Notes: generated by a model from the sequence alone, not told the origin. DNA of 40,360 bases from JAEZVV01 sp036652035 (GCA_036652035.1 JAVVWR010000023.1:1-40360), one strand, 5' to 3'; counted from the stretch's first letter, positions 18,128 to 27,076 are shown. A program made the numbers and translations.

Positions 18128-19282
18128 TCAAGCTCCTGCGGTGGCGGCTTTGCCACCCTTGCCGCCGCCGATCTTCTCGGACGGGTTGATGCCGTGCTCG
18201 GGCGCGGGCCACAGACCCTTGGGCCGATACAGCATGATCAAAACCATGCCCAGACCGTAGATCAGCATGCGCAGCACTTCGGCGTCGACGATCACCTTGC
18301 CGAAAATCGCCTGCTGCAGCGGGGCCACGGTGTGGCGTAGCACCTCCGGGAAGACCGCGAGCAGGACCGCGCCGAGCACCACGCCCGGGATGTGACCGAT
18401 GCCGCCCAGCACCACCATGGCGAGCACGATGATCGATTCCATCAGCGAGAAGCTCTCGGGCGAAACAAAGCCCTGAAAGGCCGAGAACATGGCTCCCGCG
18501 ACGCCGCCGAAGGTTGCTCCCAGCGCGAAGGCGAGCAGCTTGATGTTGCGCACGTTGATTCCCATCGCCTTGGCGGCGATGTCGTCTTCGCGGATCGCCA
18601 TCCAGGCGCGGCCGATGCGTGAGTTCTGGAGCCGGATGCAGATGATGATGGTGATGATCGCCAGCACCAGGAACAGGTAGTAGTAGAGATAGACCGAGGG
18701 CAGGGTCACGCCGAACACGGTCAGCGGTTTGGCCAGGCTGACGCCGCCGAGCGAGATCGGGTCGATCAAGGTGATGCCCTGCGGGCCGTTGGTGATGTTG
18801 ACCGGCGCGTTCAGGTTGTTCATGAAAATGCGGATGATCTCGCCAAAGCCGAGCGTGACGATCGCCAGGTAATCGCCGCGCAGCCGCAGCACCGGCGCGC
18901 CCAGCAGGATGCCGAACAGGGCGGCGAGTGCCGCGCTCAATGGCACGACGATCCAGATCGAGTTGTGCAGGCCGTCGGGAAACATCGCGGCGATCGCCGG
19001 GAAGGTGCTGGTCAGGTGCGGGCTCGCCAAAAGCGCATACATGTAGGCGCCGAGGGCATAAAACGCGATGTAGCCGAGGTCGAGCAGACCGGCAAAACCC
19101 ACCACGATGTTGAGGCCCAGCGCCAGCATCACGTAGAGCAGAGCGAAGGCGACGGCGCGGACCCAGGCGTTGCCGAGCTGTCCGACCACGAAGGGCAGGG
19201 CGATCAACAGAGCGGTGACGACAAAGGTGGCGACAAAGGCGGCGGTCGGGTTGTCGCGCCACTTGGGGAAGTAGAGGTTCAT
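18128..19282 (-). CDS. livM: Branched-chain amino acid ABC transporter permease LivM
   Basis: This inner-membrane permease of 384 residues has about ten hydrophobic segments. It carries the typical LGLNIVVGFAGLLDLGYIAFYALGAY region and the cytoplasmic-loop signature RIGRAWMAIREDDIAAKAMGIN that contacts the ATPase. The C-terminus is charged and Gly/Lys-rich. The gene sits 10 bases after livH and 1 base before livG. Confidence 0.95.
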   Translation of the reverse strand: MNLYFPKWRDNPTAAFVATFVVTALLIALPFVVGQLGNAWVRAVAFALLYVMLALGLNIVVGFAGLLDLGYIAFYALGAYMYALLASPHLTSTFPAIAAMFPDGLHNSIWIVVPLSAALAALFGILLGAPVLRLRGDYLAIVTLGFGEIIRIFMNNLNAPVNITNGPQGITLIDPISLGGVSLAKPLTVFGVTLPSVYLYYYLFLVLAIITIIICIRLQNSRIGRAWMAIREDDIAAKAMGINVRNIKLLAFALGATFGGVAGAMFSAFQGFVSPESFSLMESIIVLAMVVLGGIGHIPGVVLGAVLLAVFPEVLRHTVAPLQQAIFGKVIVDAEVLRMLIYGLGMVLIMLYRPKGLWPAPEHGINPSEKIGGGKGGKAATAGA

Positions 19283-19292
19283 GGCGCTTCCT

Positions 19293-20222
19293 TTACGCGC
19301 GGTCGGCGACGCGTTCGCCCAAGAGGCCTTGCGGGCGGAAGATCAGCACGATCACCAGGATCGCGAAGGCAAACACGTCCTGGTAGTGCGAGCCCAGCAC
19401 GCCGCCGGTGAGATCGCCGATATAGCCCGCGCCCAGCGCCTCGATCAGCCCGAGCAGCAGGCCGCCCACCATGGCGCCCGGAATGTTGCCGATCCCGCCC
19501 AGCACGGCGGCGGTAAAGGCTTTGAGGCCGGGCAGAAAACCCATCGAGAAATGCACCACTGAATAGGTGGCGCCGATCATCACGCCGGCGACCGCGGCGA
19601 GCGCGGCACCGATGGCGAAGGTCTGCGCGATCACGAGATTGGGGTTGACGCCCATCAGGCCGGCCACGCGTGGATTCTCGGCCGTGGCCCGCATCGCGCG
19701 GCCAAGTTTGGTGCGGTTGACCAGCAGCATCAGACCGACCATCAGTGTGGCCGACAGCGCAATCACCAGGAGTTTGGTCAAGGTGATGGTGGCGCCGCCG
19801 ACGTCGAAGTTGATCTGTGGGATCAGCTCGGGAAAGGTGTGGTAGTTGCGGCCCCAGACGATCATGCCGAGGGTTTGGATCACGATCGACACTCCAATCG
19901 CGGTGATCAAGGGCGCCAGGCGCGGTGCGTTACGCAGCGGCCGGTAAGCAACGCGCTCAATCACCAGCGAGAGGATCACGCACACCGGCATCGCGGTGAG
20001 AAGCCCGGCGGCCATCAGCATCCAGGCCGGCATCTCGGGGTAGAGCCCTTTCAGAAGCATGATCACGGAGAGCGCCGTCATCGCGCCCACCATCAAGACG
20101 TCGCCGTGAGCGAAATTGATCAGGTTGAGAATGCCGTAGACCATCGTGTAGCCCAGCGCAATCAGCGAATACAGGCTACCGAGCACCAGGCCGTTGATGA
20201 TTTGTTGAATAAAGGTGTCCAT
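19293..20222 (-). CDS. livH: Branched-chain amino acid ABC transporter permease LivH
   Basis: This permease of 309 residues has about eight hydrophobic segments. Family segments include LGSLYSLIALGYTMVYG followed by NLINFAHGD, and TKLGRAMRATAENPRVAGLMGVN, the EAA-like loop facing the ATPase. I chose ATG 20222 (MDTFIQQ), the usual start, rather than the longer frame to 20267. It follows livK after an intervening terminator. Confidence 0.95.
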   Translation of the reverse strand: MDTFIQQIINGLVLGSLYSLIALGYTMVYGILNLINFAHGDVLMVGAMTALSVIMLLKGLYPEMPAWMLMAAGLLTAMPVCVILSLVIERVAYRPLRNAPRLAPLITAIGVSIVIQTLGMIVWGRNYHTFPELIPQINFDVGGATITLTKLLVIALSATLMVGLMLLVNRTKLGRAMRATAENPRVAGLMGVNPNLVIAQTFAIGAALAAVAGVMIGATYSVVHFSMGFLPGLKAFTAAVLGGIGNIPGAMVGGLLLGLIEALGAGYIGDLTGGVLGSHYQDVFAFAILVIVLIFRPQGLLGERVADRA

Positions 20223-20299
20223 GACTTCTCCAGTGCCGTAACACGGGTTTCCCCGTGCGTGACGCATCCTAGCAAGATCTCAAGCCCAATTTGGCGAGC

Positions 20300-20328
20300 A
20301 AAAAAGAAGCGGCACCCTAAGGTGCCGC
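20300..20328 (-). terminator. Terminator/attenuator between livK and livH
   Basis: A perfect 8-bp stem GCGGCACC / GGTGCCGC with a four-base loop (20309-20328) is followed on the minus strand by TTCTTTTTT. It lies 20 bases past the livK stop. It is likely to give more binding protein than permease, as is usual for such operons. Confidence 0.85.
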
Positions 20329-20347
20329 TGCTTGTGATGCCAAAGGC

Positions 20348-21544
20348 TTAACGCGAGGTCGAGAGGTACTCGAGCTTGCCGTCCTTGCCGACCTTGAACA
20401 TCGAGATTGCACCGCCCTTGATGTCGCCCTTTTCGTCAAAGGCGAGGTTGCCGGTCAAGGCCGGCAGGTTGGTGGCGGGCATCGCGGCCGTGATCGCTGC
20501 GCGATCGGCCTTGCCGGCGCGCTTGATGGCGTCGGCGATGACGTAGACCGCGTCGTACGAATACGGCGAGTAGATCTGGACGTCCTGGTTGAACTTGGCC
20601 TTGTACTTGCTCTTGAACTCATCGCCCTTGGCGAGCTTTTCGACCGCTTCGCCGGCCATCGAGCAATTGAGCACTTCGGCCGAGTCGCCCGCGAGCTTGA
20701 TGAACTCGGGCGAGCAGGCGCCGTCACCGGCGACCAGCACGCTCTTGATGCCGAGCTGCTTCATCTGCTTGGCCATCGGGCCGGCGGTGGCGTCCATCCC
20801 GCCGTACATGATCACTTCCGGCTTGCCGGCCTTGACCTTGGTGAGAATGGCGCTGAAGTCGGTTGCCTTGTCGTTGGTGAATTCGCGCGTCACCACCTTG
20901 ATGCCGCCTTCCTTGGCGACTTTCTCGAACACGTCGGCCAGGCCCTGGCCGTAGGCGGTGCGGTCGTCGATGATCGCGACCGTCTTGGCCTTGAGCGCGT
21001 CCTTGGTGTAGTTGGCGAGCACCGCGCCCTGCTGGTTGTCGTTGGCGACAACGCGGTAAGTGGTCTTGAAGCCCTGGTCGGTGTATTTGGGGTTGGTGGC
21101 CGAGGGCGAGATCTGGGTGATGCTGGCGTCGGAGTAGATCTTGGAAGCCGGAATCGTGGTGCCGGAATTCAGGTGACCGACCACGGCAACAACGCCGGCG
21201 TCGACCAGCTTTTGAGCGGCAATCGTGCCTTCCTTGGGGTCGGCCTTGTCGTCTTCGGCGACCAGTTCCAGCTTGTAGGTCTTGTCGCCAAGCTGGATGC
21301 CGCCAGCGGCGTTGATTTCGTCAACGGCCAGGCGGGCGCCGTTTTCATTGTCCTTGCCGAGGTGGGCGATGCCACCGGTCAGCGGGGCGACGTGGCCGAT
21401 CTTGATCACCTCGGCCGGGGCGGCCGCAGCAGCAGGGGCCTTGGCTTCTTCCTTCTTCGCCGGCTCTTCCTTTTTGCCGCAGGCGGTCAGCGCAACAGCC
21501 ACAACAATGGCCAGCGGCGCCAGTTTGAACATGGGGTGCATCAT
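20348..21544 (-). CDS. livK: Branched-chain amino acid ABC transporter substrate-binding lipoprotein LivK
   Basis: This periplasmic binding protein of 398 residues is made as a lipoprotein: a hydrophobic leader ends in the lipobox LTAC, with Cys22 as the lipid anchor. A Lys/Glu/Ala linker follows, then the type-1 periplasmic binding fold (KIGHVAPLTGGIAHLGKD near 48-65, SYDAVYV near 325). A good ribosome site (AGGAGAGAGAG) precedes ATG 21544. It is the first gene of livKHMGF. Ligand choice among Leu/Ile/Val or other amides is not readable. Confidence 0.94.
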   Translation of the reverse strand: MMHPMFKLAPLAIVVAVALTACGKKEEPAKKEEAKAPAAAAAPAEVIKIGHVAPLTGGIAHLGKDNENGARLAVDEINAAGGIQLGDKTYKLELVAEDDKADPKEGTIAAQKLVDAGVVAVVGHLNSGTTIPASKIYSDASITQISPSATNPKYTDQGFKTTYRVVANDNQQGAVLANYTKDALKAKTVAIIDDRTAYGQGLADVFEKVAKEGGIKVVTREFTNDKATDFSAILTKVKAGKPEVIMYGGMDATAGPMAKQMKQLGIKSVLVAGDGACSPEFIKLAGDSAEVLNCSMAGEAVEKLAKGDEFKSKYKAKFNQDVQIYSPYSYDAVYVIADAIKRAGKADRAAITAAMPATNLPALTGNLAFDEKGDIKGGAISMFKVGKDGKLEYLSTSR

Positions 21545-21739
21545 CTAACTCTCTCTCCTGGGAATGCTCGATCGAACGGGGAATGGCTCCGGCGCCGCGC
21601 AACGGCTGCACGAAACTGCTCGATTTTACCCACGAGGTAACCCGATACAAGGACAAAGCCGTTCGCTGTTGCACGGATGTGTAGCTCGATCGCAGATTCG
21701 AGTCTTTCTTCGATTTCCGCAGTAGCGAACCGGCATGGA

Positions 21740-21776
21740 AAAAAAAAGAGGGCGCCAGCGGCGCCCTCTTTTTTTG
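21740..21776 (-). terminator. Cytochrome c terminator, symmetric
   Basis: The 10-bp stem AGAGGGCGCC / GGCGCCCTCT with an AGC loop has A-tracts on one side and T-tracts on the other, so it could work on both strands. On the minus strand it follows the cytochrome c stop by about 25 bases. The rest of 21545-21739 shows no gene; it should hold the livK promoter, which I cannot place. Confidence 0.85.
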
Positions 21777-21800
21777 CAGCGAATTCGGCTTAAGCCAGGC

Positions 21801-22115
21801 CTACTGAGCCAGAACCCACTTGGCCAGGGTGTCGGCCTCGGGAGCGCTGACCTGGGGGTTGGCCGGCATCGGGATCGGGCCCCAGGTGCCAACGCCGCCT
21901 TCGCGGATCTTCTTGGCGAGGATGGCGGTGGCGTCCTTGTTGCCCTTGTACTTGGCGGCGACGTCCTTGTACGACGGGCCGACCAGCTTCTTGTCGATGG
22001 CGTGGCAGGCGAAGCAGTTCTTCTGCTTGGCGAGGTCGGGGGCGCTCTGAGCCAGGGCAACATTGCCGACGGCGAGCAGGCCAACCGTGGCGAGGGTGGC
22101 GGCGATCTTGTTCAT
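21801..22115 (-). CDS. Class I c-type cytochrome (c551/c552-like)
   Basis: This small periplasmic electron carrier is made as a 104-residue precursor. A signal peptide ends near ALA-QSA (about residue 22). The heme motif is CFACH (C34, C37, H38). Met83 in PIPMPANP is the likely axial ligand. It resembles cytochrome c551/c552 that donates electrons to nitrite reductase or an oxidase. ATG 22115 (MNKIAATLA) follows a GGAG ribosome site. It is monocistronic with its own terminator. A CRP-type palindrome lies about 130 bases upstream. Confidence 0.93.
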   Translation of the reverse strand: MNKIAATLATVGLLAVGNVALAQSAPDLAKQKNCFACHAIDKKLVGPSYKDVAAKYKGNKDATAILAKKIREGGVGTWGPIPMPANPQVSAPEADTLAKWVLAQ

Positions 22116-22245
22116 GATGACTCCAATGAAAACTCGGGCGGCAGGGAGGGCAAGCCCGACGGTCACGGATACTAACGGAGCATCCCGCGAATCGGTGCAC
22201 AAGCGGCGCGAAGGATTTTGAAGGCATCGACGCGGGCCCGGTTAT

Positions 22246-22261
22246 AGTGATCCGCATCACT
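22246..22261. promoter_or_regulatory. CRP/FNR-type palindrome between cytochrome c and Trp-rich gene
   Basis: AGTGATCCGCATCACT is a perfect 16-bp palindrome of the GTGA-N6-TCAC form. A -10-like TATAGT (22243-22248) overlaps its left arm on the plus strand, so bound regulator could block the rightward promoter. On the minus strand a TAGTAT box (22174-22169) would put the cytochrome start near 22162 and the dyad near -91, a class I activator distance. The positions are seen; the roles are inferred. Confidence 0.55.
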
Positions 22262-22283
22262 CGCCTCTTTTTGCGCAAGCACC

Positions 22284-22517
22284 ATGTATCTCGTCTGGCT
22301 CGGCCTTGTCCTGATCGTGTTGAAGCTGCTCAACGTCAACTATGTCGGCGAGCTGTCCTGGTGGTGGATTGTCTTGCCACTGGCGTTGGCGCTGATCTGG
22401 TTCGAGTTCTTCGAGCGCCGGCTTGGCCTCGACAAGAAGCGGGCTCACGACGAATACGATCAGGCGCGTCAGCAGCGCTTCAAGCAGACCCTGATTCGGA
22501 ACGACAAGCGCCGCTGA
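22284..22517 (+). CDS. Small Trp-rich membrane protein (TIGR04438-like)
   Basis: This 77-residue protein has a first hydrophobic segment (MYLVWLGLVLIVLKLL), a short VNYVGELSWWW turn and a second segment (IVLPLALALIWFEFFE). A basic, helical C-terminus follows. It matches the betaproteobacterial small Trp-rich family TIGR04438, for which I know no function. It is divergent from the cytochrome c gene and shares the region with the CRP-type palindrome. Confidence 0.8.
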   Translation: MYLVWLGLVLIVLKLLNVNYVGELSWWWIVLPLALALIWFEFFERRLGLDKKRAHDEYDQARQQRFKQTLIRNDKRR

Positions 22518-22532
22518 GTCGGGGCCAGGTCT

Positions 22533-22562
22533 GAAAAAAAGGCCGCTCGGTAGAGCGGCCTT
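22533..22562 (-). terminator. Terminator of ilvD
   Basis: AAGGCCGCTC-GGTA-GAGCGGCCTT forms a 10-bp stem. On the minus strand it is followed by a run of T (TTTTTTT including stem bases). It lies about 40 bases beyond the ilvD stop and between convergent genes. It is less effective on the plus strand, where no T run follows. Confidence 0.85.
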
Positions 22563-22600
22563 GATTGCGACAGCAGACGGATGTTCAGCCCGCCTGAAGT

Positions 22601-24460
22601 TCAATCGCCCAGCAGCGAAGGGTCACGCACCGCGCCCTTGTCGGCCGACATCACCAGCAAGGCGTAAGCCTTGAGCGCTGCCGATACCTTGCGCGGACGC
22701 GGCTTGGCGGGCTTCCAACCCAAGACGTTTTGCTCCTCGCGGCGCCGTGCCAGTTCTGCGTCGGACAACAGCACGTCGATCGTGCGGTTTGGAATGTCGA
22801 TGCGGATCTTGTCGCCGTTGCGCACCAGGCCGATGGCGCCGCCGGCCGCCGCCTCGGGCGAGCAGTGGCCAATCGACAGGCCCGAGGTGCCCCCTGAGAA
22901 GCGGCCATCGGTCAGCAGCGCGCAGGCCTTGCCCAGGCCCTTGGACTTGATGTAGCTGGTGGGGTAGAGCATTTCCTGCATGCCCGGGCCGCCCTTGGGG
23001 CCTTCGTAGCGAACGATCACCACATCGCCGGCCTTGACCTTGTCGCCCAGGATGTTCTCCACCGCTTCGTCCTGCGATTCGGTGACGTGAGCCGTTCCCT
23101 CGAACACGAGGATGCTCTCGTCGACCCCGGCGGTCTTGACCACGCAGCCATCGAGGGCGATGTTGCCTCTCAAAACAGCCAGGCCGCCCTCCTTGGAAAA
23201 GGCGTGTTCGACCGAGCGGATGCAGCCTTCGGTGCGGTCCAGATCCAGGCTGGGCCAGCGCGTGGCCTGGCTAAACGCCACTTGCGAGGGCACGCCAGCG
23301 GGGCCCGCCAGGTAGAAGGTTTTGACGGTTTCGTCCGGCGTGCGGGCGATGTCCCACTGTGCAAGCGCGTCCTTGAGCGTGGTGGCGTGAACCGTGGGCA
23401 CGTTGGTGTGCAGGCAGCCAGCGCGGTCGAGCTCACCCAGGATGGCCATGATGCCGCCCGCGCGATGCACGTCTTCGATGTGGTACTTGTTGGTGTTGGG
23501 GGCGACCTTGCACAGCTGCGGCACGACGCGCGAGAGGCGGTCGATGTCGGTCATGGTGAAGTCGATGCCGGCTTCGCGCGCGATCGCCAGCAGGTGCAGG
23601 ATGGTGTTGGTCGAGCCACCCATGGCGATGTCGAGCGTCATCGCGTTCTCGAACGCAGCAAAACCCACCGAGCGCGGCAGCACCGACTCGTCATCCTGCT
23701 CGTAGTACTGGCGAGCCAGTTCGACGATGCGCCGGCCCGCGCGCTTGAAGAGCTGCTCGCGGTCAGCGTGAGTGGCGACCACCGTGCCGTTGCCAGGCAG
23801 CGACAGCCCCAGCGCTTCGGTCAGGCAGTTCATCGAGTTGGCGGTGAACATGCCCGAGCACGAGCCGCAGGTCGGGCAGGCCGAGCGTTCGACCTCGGCC
23901 ACGTCGGCGTCCGAGTAGGCGCTGTCGGCTGCGATCACCATCGCGTCAACCAGGTCGAGCTTTCTGAATTCAAGCGCCTGGGTGGCGGGATTGGCCAGGC
24001 GTGCCTTGCCCGCTTCCATTGGCCCGCCCGAGACAAAGATCACCGGGATATTGATCCGCATGGCGGCCATCAACATGCCGGGCGTGATCTTGTCGCAGTT
24101 GGAAATGCACACCATGGCGTCGGCACAGTGGGCGTTGACCATGTATTCGACCGAGTCCGCGATGATGTCGCGGCTGGGCAGCGAATACAGCATGCCGTCG
24201 TGACCCATGGCGATGCCGTCATCGACCGCGATGGTGTTGAACTCCTTGGCCACGCCGCCGGCCGCCTCGATCTCGCGCGCGACGAGCTGGCCCAGATCCT
24301 TCAGATGAACGTGTCCCGGCACGAACTGAGTGAAGGAATTGACCACCGCAATGATGGGTTTGGAGAAGTCTTCATCTTTCATGCCGGTGGCGCGCCACAG
24401 GGAGCGCGCTCCCGCCATGTTGCGGCCGGCGGTGGAGGTCTTGGATCGGTAGACGGGCAT
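22601..24460 (-). CDS. ilvD: Dihydroxy-acid dehydratase IlvD
   Basis: This enzyme dehydrates 2,3-dihydroxy-3-methyl acids to 2-keto acids in valine, leucine and isoleucine synthesis, in the cytoplasm. Its 619 residues match the long E. coli-type form. Iron-sulfur cysteines are C122 (SNCDK) and C195 (ACPTCGSC), with VDD at 79-81 for metal binding. The start MPVYRSKTSTAGRNMAGAR is typical. It is divergent from lgt. No leader peptide rich in Ile/Val/Leu is apparent upstream, so attenuation is not supported. Confidence 0.97.
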   Translation of the reverse strand: MPVYRSKTSTAGRNMAGARSLWRATGMKDEDFSKPIIAVVNSFTQFVPGHVHLKDLGQLVAREIEAAGGVAKEFNTIAVDDGIAMGHDGMLYSLPSRDIIADSVEYMVNAHCADAMVCISNCDKITPGMLMAAMRINIPVIFVSGGPMEAGKARLANPATQALEFRKLDLVDAMVIAADSAYSDADVAEVERSACPTCGSCSGMFTANSMNCLTEALGLSLPGNGTVVATHADREQLFKRAGRRIVELARQYYEQDDESVLPRSVGFAAFENAMTLDIAMGGSTNTILHLLAIAREAGIDFTMTDIDRLSRVVPQLCKVAPNTNKYHIEDVHRAGGIMAILGELDRAGCLHTNVPTVHATTLKDALAQWDIARTPDETVKTFYLAGPAGVPSQVAFSQATRWPSLDLDRTEGCIRSVEHAFSKEGGLAVLRGNIALDGCVVKTAGVDESILVFEGTAHVTESQDEAVENILGDKVKAGDVVIVRYEGPKGGPGMQEMLYPTSYIKSKGLGKACALLTDGRFSGGTSGLSIGHCSPEAAAGGAIGLVRNGDKIRIDIPNRTIDVLLSDAELARRREEQNVLGWKPAKPRPRKVSAALKAYALLVMSADKGAVRDPSLLGD

Positions 24461-24773
24461 CGTGGTTTCTGAAGTGAGTTCGCGTCAAGGAAAGCGGGCC
24501 ATGGGAATAGAGTTCCGGGCGCGCCTGCGGGCAAGTTCGTCAGCCGTGCGGGAGGCGAAGTTGATTATCCCCTACGGTTTTCGGCATGCCGCTCATGGTT
24601 CCGGCGGGCGCCTGGGCGGAGCTGCTTGCGGTCAAGTTCCAAGAACTCGACGCCACCAACGGTCGCCCAGCGAAACGGCTGGGGGGCGAAAGCGCTGACG
24701 GGAGCCGGAGGCGTACGGGCTCGTAAGTAATAATAAAGACCACTTCGACCTGTCTGGCTTCGGCCCATCGCCC
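24461..24773. other. ilvD-lgt divergent intergenic region
   Basis: This 313-base stretch has no convincing gene. It must carry the ilvD and lgt promoters. An A/T-rich patch (AAGTAATAATAAAG near 24724-24737) upstream of lgt is the only promoter-like feature. Short open frames here lack family resemblance. Confidence 0.4.
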
Positions 24774-25577
24774 ATGCTTGTCCATCCGCAATTCAATCCC
24801 ATCGCGCTCGAGATCGGTCCCTTGGCCGTGCGCTGGTACGGTCTGATGTATCTGGTCGGTTTCATCCTTTTCATGCTGCTGGGCACCTGGCGGGCGCGCC
24901 AGGCCTGGCGCGGGATGGGCAAACGGGACGTTGAAGATTTGCTGTTTTTCGGCGTGATCGGCGTGATCGTGGGCGGCCGCCTGGGTTTTATCCTCTTTTA
25001 TCAACCCGAGCATTACCTGGCCCATCCACTCGACATCTTCAAGGTCTGGCAAGGGGGAATGGCCGCGCACGGCGGCATCATCGGCGTGATCCTCGCCATG
25101 ATCTGGTTTGCACGCACGCGCGCCAAGTCGTTCTGGCAAGTCGCTGATTTCGTGGCCCCGCTGGTGCCGCTGGGCCTGATGGCAGGGCGGATCGGCAATT
25201 TCATCAACGGCGAACTGTGGGGGCGAGTGGCCGACCCGGCCGTCTGGCCGTGGGCGATGATCTTTCCGCAGGCCGGCGACAACCTGCCACGCCACCCGTC
25301 CCAGCTCTATCAGGCGGGGATGGAAGGTTTGATCCTGTTTCTGGTGTTGTGGATTTATTCGATCCGTCCGCGTCCGAGCGGCAGCGTGGCGGCGTTGTTC
25401 CTGATCGGCTATGGCATCGCCCGCTTTGCCGCCGAATTTGCGCGCGAGCCGGACGCTTATCTGGGCTTGCGTGCGTTGGGACTGTCGCAGGGCCAGTGGC
25501 TGTCCTTGCCGATGGTTCTCGCGGGGGGCGCTTTGTTGGTGTGGGCTTGGCGCCGTGAGCCGGTCGTCAAGGTCTAA
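24774..25577 (+). CDS. lgt: Prolipoprotein diacylglyceryl transferase Lgt
   Basis: This inner-membrane enzyme moves diacylglycerol from phosphatidylglycerol to the lipobox cysteine of prolipoproteins, such as LivK and BamE encoded here. In 267 residues there are about seven membrane segments. It shows the Lgt signature GRIGNFINGELWGR (near 142-155), the VRWYGLMY start region, GGMAAHGG and RHPSQLY. There is no strong ribosome site. Confidence 0.96.
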   Translation: MLVHPQFNPIALEIGPLAVRWYGLMYLVGFILFMLLGTWRARQAWRGMGKRDVEDLLFFGVIGVIVGGRLGFILFYQPEHYLAHPLDIFKVWQGGMAAHGGIIGVILAMIWFARTRAKSFWQVADFVAPLVPLGLMAGRIGNFINGELWGRVADPAVWPWAMIFPQAGDNLPRHPSQLYQAGMEGLILFLVLWIYSIRPRPSGSVAALFLIGYGIARFAAEFAREPDAYLGLRALGLSQGQWLSLPMVLAGGALLVWAWRREPVVKV

Positions 25578-25619
25578 GGCCGGTCGGGATCGCGCCGCGG
25601 TGCTTGGAAAATCCCAGTG

Positions 25620-26311
25620 TCAGGCGCGCCTGCCGGTCAGCGCCGATTCGACGAAAGCGGTCTTGCCCGCGGTGTAAGCGTTACGGTCGTTGCGGTAACG
25701 CAGGGCGGGGCGATATTTGAGCTGGGCGTAGCTCTGAGCGAGTGGCGCGTTGGTGCGTAGCCGGTTGCGAAAACTCAGGTAGCGATTCCAGTCCTTGCCG
25801 CCGACCNNNNNNNNNNNNNNNNNNNNNNNNNNNNNNNNNNNNNNNNNNNNNNNNNNNNNNNNNNNNNNNNNNNNNNNNNNNNNNNNNNNNNNNNNNNNNN
25901 NNNNNNCACATGACGGTGGTGGGTGCGGACGCCTTCGACGACTCGCTTGAAGAAGCGCCGCTCGGGTTGTGTCGCTTCATAGGCCGGAACGTACTCGTAA
26001 CCGTAATTGGCGAGCCGCCCGGCCCCCGGCGCAAACCGCTGCAGGGATGGCACGCCCACCAGAATGTCAATGATCGGTTCGGCCGCGATTTCGGCAACCG
26101 CCGTGCTCCCGATGTGTTCGATCGTCGGTTCGAGATCGGCCAGCACCAGGCGCAGTAACTGCGCTTCGATCCGGCAGCGGATCGGCCCCGCTGGGTCGGG
26201 TTGAAAGATCACAAGCTCGCCGGCCTCGACCGTCTGAGCGGATGAGCGAAGTGATGGCGAGGGCCAGACGGCGAGCTGCTCGGCGCGGAGGAGTGATTGA
26301 GTCGAAGCCAT
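25620..26311 (-). CDS. GrpB-family (UPF0157) nucleotidyltransferase-like protein, interrupted by a gap
   Basis: The N-terminal part (26311 to 25907, 135 codons) has the GrpB signature IEHIGSTAV and the metal-site-like PIIDILVGV, ending THHRHV at the gap. The C-terminal part continues on the other side (25805 to 25620) as VGGKDWNRYLSFRNRLR to TAFVESALTGRRA, ending at TGA. Family members usually have only two or three residues between these parts, so the 100 N probably stand for fewer than ten real bases. The start at 26311 has AGGAG five bases upstream. GrpB proteins resemble nucleotidyltransferases, but their substrate is generally unknown. The first 45 residues are longer than usual. Confidence 0.85.
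25807..25906. other. Assembly gap (100 N) inside the grpB-family gene
   Basis: This is a placeholder gap. The two flanks show no shared overlap. The coding fragments on both sides belong to one protein, so the join is correct and the true gap is short. Confidence 0.9.
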
Positions 26312-26396
26312 GGCCTCTCCTGGGCGGGCCGGATAACGGCGAATGGAGAGAATCATGACCGGTCTGAGGCGACCGGGCCGTCGGGCCTTCCGGCTT

Positions 26397-26426
26397 TTGC
26401 GCCTGCCGAAGATTCGACAGGCGCAA
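26397..26426 (-). terminator. Hairpin after the Crp-type gene
   Basis: A 14-bp stem with one mismatch (TTGCGCCTGCCGAA / TTCGACAGGCGCAA) and a two-base loop begins 6 bases after the regulator's stop. There is no T run, so it may act as a 3' stabiliser or a weak terminator. Confidence 0.5.
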
Positions 26427-26431
26427 GTTGA

Positions 26432-27076
26432 TTACCAGCGCGATGGCGGCTTGCGGTGGATCGTGATGACGCGGTTATCGACCGTCACATAGCCGCCGAC
26501 CGTGAGGTCTTTGAAGATGCGGCTAATCATGTCGCGCGACGCGCCCACGCGGTCGGCGATGTCCTGCTGGGTCATGCGCCCAGGGACGATTAACTTGCCG
26601 TTGGCATCTTCCTTGGCGATCTGGAGCAAGAGCCGCGCGACTCGGCCATAGACATCCATCAGTGCGAGATTTTTGACGTTGTCAGTGGCGATGCGGGCGC
26701 GCTCAATCAGGGTGGCGATGAGACTCATCGCGATATCCGGATTGGCAGCGATGGCGGCGCGCAAGTCGTCGCGCATGACGACCGCGCAGGCGGTGGGTTC
26801 GAGCGTCATCACCGAGGCTGAGCGCACGCGACCGTCGAGTGCCATCTCGCCGACGTAATCGCCGGGACCATGGGTGTCGAGAATCATCTCGCGGCCGTCG
26901 TCATCCGAGACATAAACCTTGACGCGGCCAGAGACGATCACGAACAACGATTCACCTCGGTCGCCCTCATTGATGATCACGGCGTTTTTGGGGAAGACAC
27001 GCCACTGCCCGCGGGCGGCAATTTCGCGCACCATCGGATCGCCAATGGCAGCCAGATGCTGGTCGGAGAGGCTCAT
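26432..27076 (-). CDS. Crp-type transcriptional regulator (Crp/Fnr family)
   Basis: This 214-residue regulator has an N-terminal cyclic-nucleotide-binding fold and a C-terminal winged helix. The ligand pocket keeps Glu77 (GEMAL) and Arg85-Ser86 (VRSAS), the residues that hold the cAMP ribose and phosphate in Crp. There is no N-terminal cysteine cluster, so it is not an iron-sulfur Fnr. The recognition helix, SRDMISRIFKDL, has Arg-Asp-...-Arg where Crp has Arg-Glu-...-Arg, which fits GTGA half sites. It is divergent from the CHASE2 cyclase with 134 bases between, suggesting a local signal pair. A matching GTGA-N6-TCAC site lies at 22246-22261. Confidence 0.92.
   Translation of the reverse strand: MSLSDQHLAAIGDPMVREIAARGQWRVFPKNAVIINEGDRGESLFVIVSGRVKVYVSDDDGREMILDTHGPGDYVGEMALDGRVRSASVMTLEPTACAVVMRDDLRAAIAANPDIAMSLIATLIERARIATDNVKNLALMDVYGRVARLLLQIAKEDANGKLIVPGRMTQQDIADRVGASRDMISRIFKDLTVGGYVTVDNRVITIHRKPPSRW

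Noticed and set aside
24461..24773. ilvD attenuator or leader peptide
   Set aside because: No short frame rich in Ile, Val or Leu followed by a terminator is seen on the minus strand.
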